NCBI GenBank assembly: GCA_964017185.1
Contig: OZ024876.1
Location: 29,909,778 to 29,973,777, forward strand
Source: Rugalucina vietnamica
Lineage: Eukaryota; Mollusca; Bivalvia; Lucinida; Lucinidae
Length of the DNA: 64,000 bases
Reading direction: 5' to 3'
Made by a program: the position numbers and the translations under genes. Position 1 is the stretch's first letter; each line of letters opens with the position of its first letter. Positions 20,577 through 31,540 of the stretch are shown one piece after another. The notes beneath the pieces are model-generated. The model did not search any database and had not been told where the DNA came from. It saw nothing but the letters and a program-made list of their open reading frames with translations.

Positions 20577-23500
20577 AAAGGACCAGTCTCCATAAGGGGG
20601 TTTTGGTGGTACCTGAATATTTTAATAATATTTTGGTAACATATAGCCACATACAGGGGACATGTAATGGTGAAAAGTTCGAGTTGAACGGGCATTTGGT
20701 TTTGTAGTTATGGGAAATTAAAGTGGGTGGGGTAATTCCATATCGTTTTAACTGAAGGAGAAAATCATCAATTTTTACTATTATATAAAGTGCAGGCAAA
20801 AAGTTTTATCATACAATGAAAGGGCATAAATCACATAGTATATTGGTATGAAGATTAATTATGTGCCCCTAAAAAGAACAGAGAAATATTACATTGATTC
20901 CAGGTCGTGAATTTTGAGTATTTTAATCGACCAACTTTGCCAAAAACATGAACACATCTCTACAAAGCTACATAATCAAACCATATTTTGAGGAAATATT
21001 GGCCAATGCTCGGTTATTGCAGAATTATGGGGATTTTTTGTGTAGTTTTGTTAATTAATGAGTTATGTGCCCTTGAATGCCAGGAACTGACATGAAAATG
21101 TAAAAATGTGTAAGTTTTTGGTCAAAGTTTCACTAGTTGTGTATATCTCATCAATCAACCATCACAACCTATTCATATTTGGACCATAGGCACCCCAAAG
21201 GGTTTGCTTTCTTTCCATGAGTTTGGACCCCCAGTGTCCATGCCCGGGGATTGGGGCTAAAGGTCAAAATCTAGGTCACCTTTTAAATGTGATGTTTACT
21301 ATGTTAATGCTTCTTCTCTAAGTCCATTTCTTAAAACAAACATAGGAATGTTTTCTTATTTAGATCATATATGCCCTGTAGGTATTGCTTTTTACCTAAC
21401 CTGAGCCGAAGGCTCACAGATGAGCTTATAGTATACCCATGCTCCGATGTCCGTCCGTCGTCCGTAGTCGTCAACAAGTTCAAAGATCTTCTTCTGTGAA
21501 ACGGCTTGGCCGATCAAGTTGAAACTTTATGTGGAGCCTCCATGGGTAGGGGTAATGAAAGTTTGTTCACATGATCTTGGTCACATGACCAAGATGGCAG
21601 CCACGCCCATATATGGTAGAAACCCTTCAGAATCTTCTTCTCCAGAATCGGTGAGCCGATTTGCACGAAACTTGGTATGTAGCATCCTGGACTCCATCCC
21701 ATCTTAGTTTGTTCAAATGATGACCGTAGGATGACCATGACATATTTTATGGCAAGGTCAATTTTGGAAACATAGGCTATTACATGGGAAAAGGCGAAAA
21801 AACAATGTATATTTTGGAAACTATTTCAGCCTGAGACTTTTAAGTTGCTAGATGGAGACAACTTATAGAGTCAGTGAAGGTATGTAATTAAGGTCAAGGT
21901 CATTTCTTGACCTTGACTCAGGGACATTGTAATATCAAGATTAAGTCACAATTTCAAAGATCTTCTTCTCTGAAACGGCTTGACTGATCAAGTTGGAATA
22001 TTATGAAAAGCCTCCTTGGGTAGTGGAATTAAAATTGTAGTCGCAATATCTTGGTCACATGACCAAGATGACCGCCATGCTCATATATGGTAAAAACCCT
22101 TCAAAAATGTTCTTCTCCAGAACCAGTGGGCCGATTTCATCGGAACTTTGTATGTAGCATTGGAGACACCAGCCCATCATAATTTGCTAAAATAATGACC
22201 TTGGGATGACCTTGACCTATTTTACGGCAAGGTCACTTTTGGAAACATTAGGAAAAGGCCAAAACAATGGATATTTTGGAAACTATTGCAGCCTGAGACT
22301 TGAAAGTTGCTAGATGCAGACAACTAAATGGAGTCAATGAAGGTATATAATAAGTTAAGGTCAAGGTCACAATTTCAGAGATCTTTTTCTCTGAAACCGC
22401 TTGGCCGACCAAGTTGAAATTTTATGTGGAGCCTCTTTGGGTAGCGGCATGTTTTTTTGAAATCCTTGATTTTTTTAAGGATTTTTATCATATATGAGCG
22501 TAGCGGCCATCTTAATCATGTGAGCAAGATATCGCGACCAGTTTCCATGCCGCTACCAAAAGAGGCCCCACATAAAATTTCAACTTGATCGGCCATGCGG
22601 TTTCAGAGAAAAAGATCTTTAAAATTGTGACCTTGACCTTAACTTAATACATACCTTCATTGACTCCATTTAGTTGTCTGCATCTAGCAACAAGATATCG
22701 CGACTACCATTTTAATTCCACTACCCAAGGAGGCTCTTCTTAATATTCCAACTTGATCAGTCAAGCCGTTTCAGAGAAGAAGATCTTTGAAATTGTGACT
22801 TAATCTTGATATTTCAATGACCCTGGGTCAAGGTCAAGAAATGACCTTGACCTTAATTACATACCTTCACTGACTCTATAAGTTGTCTCCATCTAGCAAC
22901 TTAAAAGTCTCAGGCTGAAATAGTTTCAAAATATCCATTGTTTTTTCGCCTTTTCCCATGTAATAGCCTATGTTTTCAAAATTGACCTTGCCATAAAATA
23001 CGTCAAGGTCATCCTACGGTCATCATTCGAACAAACTGAGATGGGATGGAATCCCGGATGCTACATACCAAGTTTCGTGCAAATCGGCTCACCGATTCTG
23101 GAGAAGAAGAATTTGAAGGGTTTCTACCATATATGGGCGTGGCTGCCATCTTGGTCATGTGACCAAGATCATGTGAACAAACTTTCATTACCCCTACCCA
23201 TGGAGGCTCCACATAAAGTTTCAACTTGATCGGCCAAGCCGTTTCACAGAAGAAGATCTTTGAACTTGTTGACGACTACGGACGACGGACGGACATCGGA
23301 GCATGGGTATACTATAAGCTCACCTGTGAGCCTTCGGCTCAGGTTAGGTAAAAAGCAATACCTACAGGGCATATATGATCTAAATAAGAAAACATTCCTA
23401 TGTTTGTTTTAAGAAATGGACTTAGAGAAGAAGCATTAACATAGTAAACATCACATTTAAAAGGTGACCTAGATTTTGACCTTTAGCCCCAATCCCCGGG

Positions 23501-24166
23501 CATGGACCCTGGGGGTCCAAACTCATGGAAAGAAAGCAAACCCTTTATGGTGCCTATGGTCCAAATATGAATAGGTTGTGATGGTTGATTCATGAGATAT
23601 ACACAACTAGTGAAACTTTGACCAAAAACTTACACATTTTTACATTTTCATGTCAGTTCCTGGCATTCAAGGGCACATAACTCATTAATTAACACAGCTA
23701 CACAAAAATCCCCATAATTCTGCAATAACCGAGCATTGGCCAATATTTGCTCAAAATATGGTCTGACTATGTAGCTTTGTAGAGACGTGTTCATGTTTTT
23801 GGCAAAGTTGGTCGATTAAAATACTCAAAATTCACGACCTGGAATCAATGTAATATTTCTCTGTTCTTTTTAGGGGCACATAATTAATCTTCATACCAAT
23901 ATACTATGTGATTTATGCCCTTTCATTGTATGATAAAACTTTTTGCCTGCACTTTATATAATAGTGAAAATTGATGATTTTCTCCTTCAGTTAAAACAGA
24001 TATGGAATTACCCCACCCACTTTAATTTCCCATAACTACAAAACCAAATGCCCGTTCAACTCAAACTTTCCACCATTGCATGTTCCCTTTATGTGGCTAT
24101 ATGTTACCAAAATATTATTAAAATATTCAGGTACCACCAAAACCCCCTTATGGAGACTGGTCCTTT
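20577..24166. repeat. 3.6 kb palindrome (arms of about 1.7-1.8 kb)
   Basis: AAAGGACCAGTCTCCATAAG at the left returns as CTTATGGAGACTGGTCCTTT at the right. The arms stay nearly identical through unique sequence (20577-21404 against about 23346-24166) and through a family B unit in the middle. The innermost matched parts are near 22371-22451 and 22547-22632, and they flank about 95 bp of loop containing the short inverted pair AAATCCTTGA/TCAAGGATTT-like words. The left arm is about 250 bp longer because a B unit is missing from the right arm. High arm identity implies recent formation or gene conversion. There is no coding sequence. Confidence 0.9.
21405..23345. mobile_element. family B sequence forming the inner arms of the large palindrome
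   Basis: Each arm starts, going inward, with CTGAGCCGAAGGCTCACAGA and ATGAGCTTATAGTATACCCA. Tandem units follow with GGTCACATGACCAAGATGGC, TTCTTCTCCAGAATCGGTGA and TGACCTTGACCTATTTTACG. The two arms look like two B elements, or one element and its inverted copy, head to head. Confidence 0.8.
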
Positions 24167-24198
24167 CGAGATAAATTCAGACTCTCATTGAAATCAAA

Positions 24199-24434
24199 TG
24201 AGCCGCCGCATGGGAAAACAAACAATCTGCATAGGCGAAAACAAAGACGCAGATCAGCTTCGCAGTAACTGTGAAGCTGATCAGCGCCTTTGTTTTCGCT
24301 ACACGGACAGCGCAATTCTTTTGCTTTCTAAATCCAATATTTCCAGCCACTAACCATCTTCTGTGACTGTACAGCCCGGTTTGTATCAGACCTGGTCGGA
24401 ACCCTAATTGTTGGTTTCCTCACGCACAGGCTCA
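24199..24434 (+). mobile_element. family A element, copy 6
   Basis: TGAGCCGCCGCATGGGAAAA to TCACGCACAGGCTCA; hairpin CAGCTTCGCAGTAACTGTGA; CAACAATCTG / AATTGTTGG subtype. It starts 33 bp outside the large palindrome. Confidence 0.9.
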
Positions 24435-24672
24435 CAGGCTTTGTATATCGGAGCAAATGAAACGACCCCCAAATTCATATTTAGATCTTAAGCGCAGTGG
24501 GACCGGCACTTTAGAATAACACCGATTACACCACAACAGAACGGCCAGAGAACTGTACAAACTTGTAATAACGGTCCAAATTACATTTTTGCGCATATTT
24601 AATTCTGAATATGGTCTTGATCATCCCCGTGCATCGACTCACTGATCACGGTGAGTATTGATCAACGATAAT

Positions 24673-24909
24673 AGGTGCCGCATCGTGAGAAACCGGATTT
24701 TTGCATGTGCGAAAACAAAGGCGCAGATCAGCTTCGCAGTAACTGCGAAGCTGATTAGCGCCTTTGTTTTCGCTACACGGATAGTACAATTCCTCGTCTA
24801 CTTGCATTTGAAATCTCAAGCTTCAAGCATGCTTTTGTGACTGTACAGGCTGGTTTATGTCAGACCTGGTCGAAACCCCCTAAGACCAGTTTTCTCACGA
24901 CGGGGCCAT
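24673..24909 (+). mobile_element. family A element, copy 7
   Basis: GTGCCGCATCGTGAGAAACC to TTTTCTCACGACGGGGCCA; hairpin intact; CCGGATTTTTG / AAGACCAGTTTTC subtype. Confidence 0.85.
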
Positions 24910-25210
24910 TAATAGAATGCTGAGCCAGACCGCGAAAAAGTATGCACAACAGTCTTGTATCAGATTTGAACTGACCCCTGGGGTGATTGGAATGGTTTGT
25001 CCTTGGCTACACGGAGGTTGTCCAGTATGACTGATTTATCTGTGACTTACGAGAGCGCGGCTGACTTGAGTCTTCGGTGATACAATTACGACATTTTGTT
25101 GGCATCTGACTATCATTAGGTCGCTCAACAGGCAGAATGAGACGTGTTTGGAGTGACAAAATAATTATTGTTTAAAATGGAATGGAGTATATTTGATGTG
25201 TGATGATATC

Positions 25211-25216
<6 letters not shown>
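24910..25216. other. no gene seen
   Basis: Unique-looking sequence between a family A copy and the CT microsatellites; no exon supported. Confidence 0.4.
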
Positions 25217-25277
<61 letters not shown>

Positions 25278-25306
25278 GATACAGAGTCGATCAATTTCTG
25301 ATCATC

Positions 25307-25355
<49 letters not shown>

Positions 25356-25384
25356 GATACTGAGTCGATCAATTTCTGATCATC

Positions 25385-25442
<58 letters not shown>
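25217..25442. repeat. three (CT)n arrays separated by an identical 36-bp spacer
   Basis: (CT)n runs of about 60, 40 and 55 bp are separated twice by CCAGATAC(A/T)GAGTCGATCA followed by ATTTCTGATCATCACC. The spacer is repeated with the array, so the unit amplified as a block. The same spacer word recurs alone at 42394-42427. Confidence 0.85.
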
Positions 25443-25446
<4 letters not shown>

Positions 25447-25592
25447 GGTATAGGGTGGCCAGCATTAAATCCGCCTGAATGTTAGACCGTCCGTCTTTCA
25501 TCAAGATCTATCGAATATCAACATCATGTCCCTATCTTAAACTCAACTTTCACGTCGACCAGCTCGCCAATTTGTCGCATTGTAAATTAGCC

Positions 25593-25801
25593 CAAATTTC
25601 TCGGCGACACTCGCACGAATGTCGTGCGACTCGCGCGACATGTTCGCGACGCCGACTTTGCGACGGGTTCGTGAATATTTTTGCGAATGAATTCGCATAA
25701 AATTTTTAAAACGTGTTCAAAACTGTAAACGCGACATTCGGCGTACGAATGTCGTACGACAGTTTTGCGACTTAATTTGCAAAACAGTCGAGAGAAATTT
25801 G
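25593..25801. mobile_element. GC-rich MITE-like inverted repeat
   Basis: CAAATTTCTCGGCGAC at the left pairs with GTCGAGAGAAATTTG at the right. Inside are palindromic CGCACGAATGTCGTGCGA and CGTACGAATGTCGTACGA. It stands out by base composition from the AT-rich flanks. Confidence 0.5.
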
Positions 25802-25842
25802 CAACATACGAATCTCCCAAACCTTGGGGACAAGTTTTCTAG

Positions 25843-26235
25843 TGCATTACAAAAACACGCTCATGCAATATGCAGAAAATTTTTTAGCTGTAAAAATTAA
25901 AAGATATTTTCCTTAGAAGATGAAGAGCTTCTCATTTGTTTGTTGGGTGGTCCAAGCTACGAACTACATAACTTACTTAGTGAAAATGAGTACAATGACT
26001 TCTTGGCGATCAGTGTGAGATTCATTTCATCTCTCTTCCTTTAAAGATCATTATATGATCAATGCATCTTGCCGGCATTGCTGCCATATATGGTGTTTTG
26101 TGCTGCTTGACTGTTTACTTTTTGACTTATGTATGCTTTTTTGTGTTGATGTAATGTAATGCTTGTATCTGCTTTGGTGTTACTTTGTACATGTAATCTT
26201 CGTATTCGCGGAGGAAATAAAGATATACATACATA

Positions 26236-26272
<37 letters not shown>

Positions 26273-26552
26273 TCGCTCAAAACATACATTGTCGGTACAC
26301 GTAAGAACCGCCTCGCCGAGTACCCACAGTGTATATCTTGGATCAAAAATAAGAAAAATAGGTATACCCCTGCATACTCCAGTTTCAATGAAATTCTTTT
26401 ATATATTTTTTCATTAATTTTGCTCAAAACATTGATTGGCGTGGCGGTTCTAACGGGTACCCACAATCAATGTTCTGGATCAAAAATAAGGAAACTATAC
26501 CCCTGTAAACCCTAGTTTAACTATATAAAGTTTTATAGACATGTTTTCCTGA
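25843..26552. mobile_element. family D sequence, rearranged (three fragments)
   Basis: The fragment 25843-25915 has the ACAAAAACACGCTCATGCAA end. 26272-26400 and 26400-26552 each carry GCTCAAAACAT, a reduced GGCGGTTCTAAC or GAACCGCCTCG centre, and the GGTATACCCCTG block; the last ends in ACATGTTTTCCTGATG. The part between (25920-26235) is unique sequence, and a (TTA)n run lies at 26237-26271. Confidence 0.6.
26237..26271. repeat. (ATT)n microsatellite
   Basis: About eleven ATT units. Confidence 0.9.
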
Positions 26553-26777
26553 TGTATATGTTTGATGATTGGGAAAACATTAACAGCAATGATTTTGTCT
26601 GAAAGAAGTGTAAAATAATTATATTGTTACTATTGATTTGCTGCTATGGCAATATTTTCTGTAATTCTAGCAGAATTAAGGAATTGCGGTCTTGTTATTA
26701 CAGACAATGGCAAAACAGCTTCGTCAGAAAAAAAAAAAAAAAAGAAAAAGAAAAACGTGTTCAGATTTTCAGTCCAG

Positions 26778-27078
26778 ACATCAGGATAACATTTCCGTGT
26801 AATATATACCCCCTTATTCCCCACTTATATTTACTCAAATTTGGGTATGCAGAGGTTAACTTATTTTTCTTATTTTTGTTTCAAAACATAGATTGTGGGT
26901 ACTCGTTAGAACCGCCTCAGCGAGGCGGTTCTAACGTGTACCCACAATCTATATGGTTTGAGCAAAAAAAAAAAAAAAAAAAAAAGAGAAAAATATCTTT
27001 TCTCTTTTTTTTACTGAAAATTCTCAATTTTTACAGATTAAAAAAATCTGCATATAACATGGGCGTATTTTCGTAATG
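26778..27078. mobile_element. family D element, copy 6 (complete)
   Basis: CATCAGGATAACATTTCCGT to CATGGGCGTATTTTCGTAATG; the central hairpin GAACCGCCTCAGCGAGGCGG is intact. An A-run has expanded inside. Confidence 0.85.
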
Positions 27079-27148
27079 TTTGGCTCAAAACTATATATAT
27101 AGCCAATGCATTGCAAGAGCAAGAATAAGGGACATTTTCCATTTACAG

Positions 27149-27187
27149 ACCCATTAATGACGAACGGACCTGCCCATCATCATTTGA
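27149..27187 (+). other. possible 39-bp micro-exon
   Basis: Acceptor CATTTTCCATTTACAG and a consensus donor GTGAGT frame 39 bp. In phase 1-1 it reads P-L-M-T-N-G-P-A-H-H-H-L. It could be a 5' untranslated exon of the membrane-protein gene at 28132, or a phase-compatible exon of the upstream death-domain gene. Length and phase alone are weak evidence. Confidence 0.35.
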
Positions 27188-27639
27188 GTGAGTCCACTTT
27201 CATATTCAGGGACATCAGGAGTGGATTTTGCATTTTTATTCCATTTTTCGATGAGTTTTCTTCAGTCGAGAAAATAAAATAGTCCCAGATGGGACGCCGC
27301 GTTCTGCGAAGTCTCATCTGGGGCTATATACTGTTTGCCTATGTCCCATAAAAAAGGATGTCAGGCTTATATGAGTTAAGAAAAAAAAAAGTTGGCCATC
27401 ATTATCTTTTTTTCACATGTTAGCTTCTCTAAATAAGGGGCTGTGCGACTAGTAGAAGAATTTAAAATTTCAATTTTGATGCCCAAGTGATCTAAATTTT
27501 TGAATAGAAAAACAGCAGGTGATAACTTATATTATTGCATAAATACCCGTGCCACACGATAACTATACAGCCATATTACCTGACGGATGCATTTGTATGT
27601 TGGGATCCAGTGTTGGTACAATGTAGCGAGTGTGGTTAT

Positions 27640-28040
27640 AATGCGTCAAATCTGAACACCAGGGTGGGGTATCCGTGCTTCTCCGGTGGTCAAATCTGAA
27701 CACCAGGGTGGGGTATCCGTGCTTCTCTGATGGTTAGATCTGAACACCAGTGTGGGGTATCCGTGCTCCTCCGGTGGTCAAATCTGAACACCAGGGTGGG
27801 GTAGCCGTGCTCCTCCGGTGGTCAAATCTGAACACCAGGGTGGGGTAGCCGTGCTTCTCCAGTGATCAAATTTGAACACCAGGGTGGGGTAGCCGTGCTT
27901 CTCCAGTGGTCAAATATGAACACCAGGGTGGGGTATCCGTACCTCTCCGGTGGTTAGATCTGAACACCAGGGTGGGGTATCCGTGCTCCTCCGTTGGTCA
28001 AATCTGAACACCAGGGGTGGGGTATCCGTGCTTCTCCTGT
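27640..28040 (+). repeat. about 43-bp minisatellite, nine or ten units
   Basis: The unit GTCAAATCTGAACACCAGGG with TGGGGTATCCGTGCTTCTCC recurs with few substitutions (TATCC/TAGCC, CGGTGG/CAGTGG). The array ends about 40 bp before the splice acceptor at 28078. Confidence 0.95.
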
Positions 28041-28078
28041 CACTTTATCTAATATACAAATATATTCTTCTTTTACAG

Positions 28079-28131
28079 ACTTTGCATCCGCTCTCACAAA
28101 CTCAGACAACAATTTAAAATTTTGATCAGTG
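28079..28131 (+). other. 5' untranslated part of the first coding exon, membrane-protein gene
   Basis: The strong acceptor ATTCTTCTTTTACAG at 28078 marks the exon start. A TGA at 28123-28125 lies in frame with the ATG at 28132, closing the frame upstream and supporting that start. A second AG at 28128-28129 could serve as an alternative acceptor. It would place the ATG directly behind an upstream phase-1 exon. Confidence 0.6.
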
Positions 28132-28685
28132 ATGGATCTCAACCGCTCCGACAGGTCTGAAATTTACCAAGACCAGGAGTTACTGGAAGCCGTCCTGCAG
28201 ACCAAGGACGACCCGGCACCCCGTCTCAACGACTCAGGCGGCTCTCGCCTCTCTACTCTCGGATCTCAGCTGCTAGCTCGGCCAAATGGTAACCTGAGCA
28301 GACCGTCGAGTTTTGTGTCAAAAAGAAGCATAACTTTGTCGCAGGAGAAGTTAAGCGATCCTGGGGGAACAGTATTCGACAGCAACGAGTGTCCGAACAG
28401 TCAGCTGATTGAGAGCAATTTAAAGTTCTTATCCTTACTCTGTATAAGTTCACTCGTGCTATGCAGTCTCTCATTGCAAATGCTAGTCAGTTTATCATCG
28501 GAGCGAACCTCACTGACTCTGACAGACACACTCACAGAAACAAGCACATCCTATGATGAAGTGTTTGATGCAGCAACGGCTATCACAGTCTTTGTTATAG
28601 TGTTGGATGTTACGTGTTTGCTGGTGTGCTCACTGCAGTGCTTTGTGGTCGTCAAATTGCTCAAGGTCCAATCTGGAGAAGAGAG
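28132..28685 (+). CDS. four-helix membrane protein resembling TMEM221, coding exon 1
   Basis: Coding exons 28132-28685, 30511-30596 and 32427-32656 join in frame to 289 residues. This exon supplies residues 1-184: a polar Ser/Asp-rich cytoplasmic N-terminus (1-95), a first membrane segment at about 97-122, a Ser/Thr-rich outer loop (123-143), and a second membrane segment at about 146-177. The donor GTATGC gives phase 2. The order of segments and the later stretch RFIAVMGFFVSLPGFL / VVLRFKVTAAITGCVIITVG recall vertebrate TMEM221, a poorly characterised tetraspan protein. The resemblance is from memory, so treat the family as tentative. The topology (both ends cytoplasmic) is inferred. Confidence 0.8.
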
Positions 28686-28902
28686 GTATGCCTAATAACG
28701 TCGCTTGTAGTTAAACACGTCTTATCATCAGGATAATAAGTACGTGTATTGAATACCCCCTTCTAACTAATTATTCAAAATGACGGCTTACATGTTCAAA
28801 AAGCGGACAAATGTCGATATGGTCTGAAATTTCAAATGAAGACTTCTGACTTATTCTTTGACCGAAGTCTCAAAATCACAACCCTTTTTCAATGTTGCGT
28901 TT

Positions 28903-30290
28903 TAGCTCACCTGAGCCGAAGGCTCAAAGGTGAGCTTATAGGATGGCCATGATCGTTCATCCGTCGTCCGTCCGTCGTCCGTCGTCGTCGTCCACAATTT
29001 CAAATGACATATCCTCTGAAGCTGTGTGGCCAAAACTTTTGATATTTGGCATAAAGCATCCACAGGAGATGGGAACCAAAACTGTTATTTTTTGTTCAGA
29101 TCGGATAAGAACTCTGGTTGCCATGGCAACTCAGTATACGTCCCATAGACTTATAATGGAAAAAAGTGGAAATTGCAAATTTTTGCTTTCTCATTGGAGA
29201 TATTTGAGTTTTATTTTTAGAGAAATGTTTATTGAGTAGTGCTCTACGTTTCAGATGACCTTCATCCTGATCGCTTATTTTGATTGGTTGCTGGGGCCCC
29301 AAAAAGGGCAAATTTTCGAAAAAAAAAATCTTTAAAAATCTTCTTCTCAGAAACTGTTTGCTTTATGAAGTTGATACTTTCCATACATGTTCCTGGCATT
29401 AGCCTCTACAAAAAAGTTGTTGTTTGTTCCAGTCAGATAAGAACTCTGGTTGCTAGGGCAACTTTCAGTTTCTATAGACTCATAATGGGAAAAGTGAAAA
29501 TTTGCTATTTCTGCAGTCTCATTTGAGATATTCGAATTTTATTTTTAGAGAAATGTTTATTGAGTAATGAACTATGTTTCAGATGACCTTCATCCTGATC
29601 GCTTATTTTGATTGGTTGCTGGGGCCCCAAAAAGGGCAAATTTTCAAAAAAAAAAAACAAACAAAATCTTTAAAATCTTCTTCTCAGAAACTGTTTGCTT
29701 TATGAAGCTGATACTTTGCATACATGTTCCTGGCATTAGCCTCTACAAAATAAGTTGTTTTTTGTTCCAGTCAGATAAGAACTCTGGTTGCTATGGCAAC
29801 TTTCAGTTTCCATAGACTTATAATGGGAAAAGTGAAAATTTGCTATTTCTGCAGTCTCATTTTTAGAGAAATGTTTATTGAGTAATGCACTACGTTTCAG
29901 ATGACCTTCATCCTGATTGCTTATTTTGATTGATTGCTGGGGCCCCAAAAAGGGCTAATTTTCGAAAAAAAAAATCTTTAAAAATCTTCTCAGAAACTGT
30001 TTGCTTTATGAAGCTGATACTTTGCATACATGTTCCTGGCATTAGCCTCTACAAAAAAATGTTTTTTGTTCCAGTCAGATAAGAACTCTGGTTGCTATGG
30101 CTACTTTCAGTTTCCATAGACTTATAATGGGGAAAAGTGAAAATTTTCTATTTCTGCAGTCTCATTGGAGATTTTGCAGAAATGTTTTATTTAGTAGTCC
30201 TCTATGTTTTATATTACTTTTGCCCTAATACCTTATTTTGATTGGTTGCTGGGGCCACAAAAAGGTAAATTTTCATTAATTATTTGAGTA
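28903..30290 (+). mobile_element. family B-type element, copy 4, with four internal tandem units
   Basis: Opens TTTAGCTCACCTGAGCCGAA and AAGGTGAGCTTATAGGATGG, then a CGTCCGTCC run. Four units of about 305-345 bp follow, each with TCTTCTCAGAAACTGTTTGC, TTCCTGGCATTAGCCTCTAC, TAAGAACTCTGGTTGCTATG and ATTGGTTGCTGGGGCCCC. The unit sequence differs from other B elements although the 5' end is shared. The canonical CAGGTGAGCG 3' end is missing. It lies in intron 1 of the membrane-protein gene. Confidence 0.8.
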
Positions 30291-30330
30291 TTAGAGGTCA
30301 AGTTTACTTTTCACATTGACCAACATGACC

Positions 30331-30497
30331 TTAGCGAAGCTGATCAGCGCCTTTGTTTTCGCTACGCGGATAATACAATTCCTCTACTTTCTAAATCCAA
30401 AATTTCCAGCCTCTAACCGTCTTCTGGTAGTGCACAGTCCGGTTTGTTTCGGACCTGGTCGGAACCCAAATTGTTGGTTTTCTCACTCACAGGCTCA
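30331..30497 (+). mobile_element. family A element, copy 8 (5'-truncated)
   Basis: Begins inside the hairpin (GCGAAGCTGATCAGCGCC) and runs to TTTTCTCACTCACAGGCTCA. Its end is 13 bp before exon 2 of the membrane-protein gene, so the acceptor's pyrimidine tract lies immediately against the transposon end. Confidence 0.85.
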
Positions 30498-30510
30498 ATT
30501 ATTGTTTCAG

Positions 30511-30596
30511 AGCTCTCAAGTATCTGACAGACTGTTCAAGCAGTAGATTCATTGCTGTGATGGGGTTTTTCGTGTCTCTACCAGGATTTCTCATAT
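30511..30596 (+). CDS. four-helix membrane protein, coding exon 2
   Basis: Acceptor AATTATTGTTTCAG, donor GTAAGT; 86 bp. It enters in phase 2 (AG|A, Arg185) and leaves in phase 1. It encodes ALKYLTDCSSSRFIAVMGFF and VSLPGFLI, the start of the third membrane segment (about residues 196-223). It is squeezed between two family A copies: one ends 13 bp upstream, the other starts 21 bp after the exon's end. Confidence 0.85.
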
Positions 30597-30617
30597 GTAA
30601 GTAAAGTCACATTTGAC

Positions 30618-30814
30618 TGAGCCACCTCGTGGGAAAATCAACAAGGTGCTTTCCGAACAGGTCCGACACAAACCGGGCTGTAAAAGCATAGAAGGTGGCT
30701 AGAGGCTGGAAATTTTGGATTTAGAAAGTAGAGGGAATTGTACTATATCCGTGTAGCGAAAACTAAGGCGCTGATCAGCTTCGCAATTACTGCATGTATC
30801 TCATGAGGTGGACC
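30618..30814 (-). mobile_element. family A element, copy 9 (one hairpin arm deleted)
   Basis: TGAGCCACCTCGTGGGAAAA to a degenerate ATCTCATGAGGTGGACCA. The second half of the central hairpin is gone. Confidence 0.8.
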
Positions 30815-30823
30815 ATTTAACAC

Positions 30824-30982
30824 ATTACGAAAACACGCCCATGCGCACACAATCCATGTTTTGAGCAAAAATATTAAAAATATCGAAATATTACTGAAAA
30901 TGTCGAATTTTTCCGATGAAAGTTTCTTTTTTTTTTTACAGATGAATAAAATCTCTGTATATTGCACGGACATGTTTTCATT
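30824..30982. mobile_element. family D element, copy 7 (internal deletion)
   Basis: CATTACGAAAACACGCCCAT end, then CACAATCCATGTTTTGAGCA and CTGTATATTGCACGGACATG. The first half, including the GAACCGCC arm, is deleted. Confidence 0.75.
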
Positions 30983-31099
30983 TGCATTTCACATTATCCT
31001 GATGTTTACACCAATCTCCTCTCGCTGTCGTTCTACGGTGCTCTAAAGCTGGGCAGTGGTAGAAGGTGTCTCCCGAAATTCGAATCATTTAAATAATAT

Positions 31100-31336
31100 T
31101 GAGCCGTGACGCGAGAAAACCAGTCTTCGGGGTTTCCGACCAGCTCCGACACAAACTGACCTGTACAGTCACAGAGGCAGGCAAGAAGCTTGAAATTTCG
31201 GATTAAAGAAGAAGAGAGATTGTACTATCCGTGTAGCGAAATCAAAGGCGCTGATCAGCTACGCAGTTACTGCGAAGCTGATCTGCGTCTTTGTTTTCGC
31301 ATAGGCAAAAAACCGGTTTTCTCGCGATGCGGCTCA
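31100..31336 (-). mobile_element. family A element, copy 10
   Basis: TTGAGCCGTGACGCGAGAAA to TTTTCTCGCGATGCGGCTCA; the hairpin is intact; CCAGTCTTCGGGG / AAAAACCGG subtype. Confidence 0.9.
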
Positions 31337-31540
31337 ATTATGGTATGTACTATAAGCAGGTTCAACACAATCTAAGCAAAACATGCTTTGAATTGGCATG
31401 CACATGTATTTCCTTTCCTATAATTTATTTAGACATTTTCAAAGAAATTGAATTTCTACACATCAGACTGGCATTCATCAATTATGCATTAATATCTATA
31501 AAATGTCCAGCTACATTAACCTCTGTCGGTTGTTTATTTA

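Noticed and set aside
25172-25372. Arg-Glu repeat protein
   Set aside because: Translation of the CT microsatellites on the minus strand.
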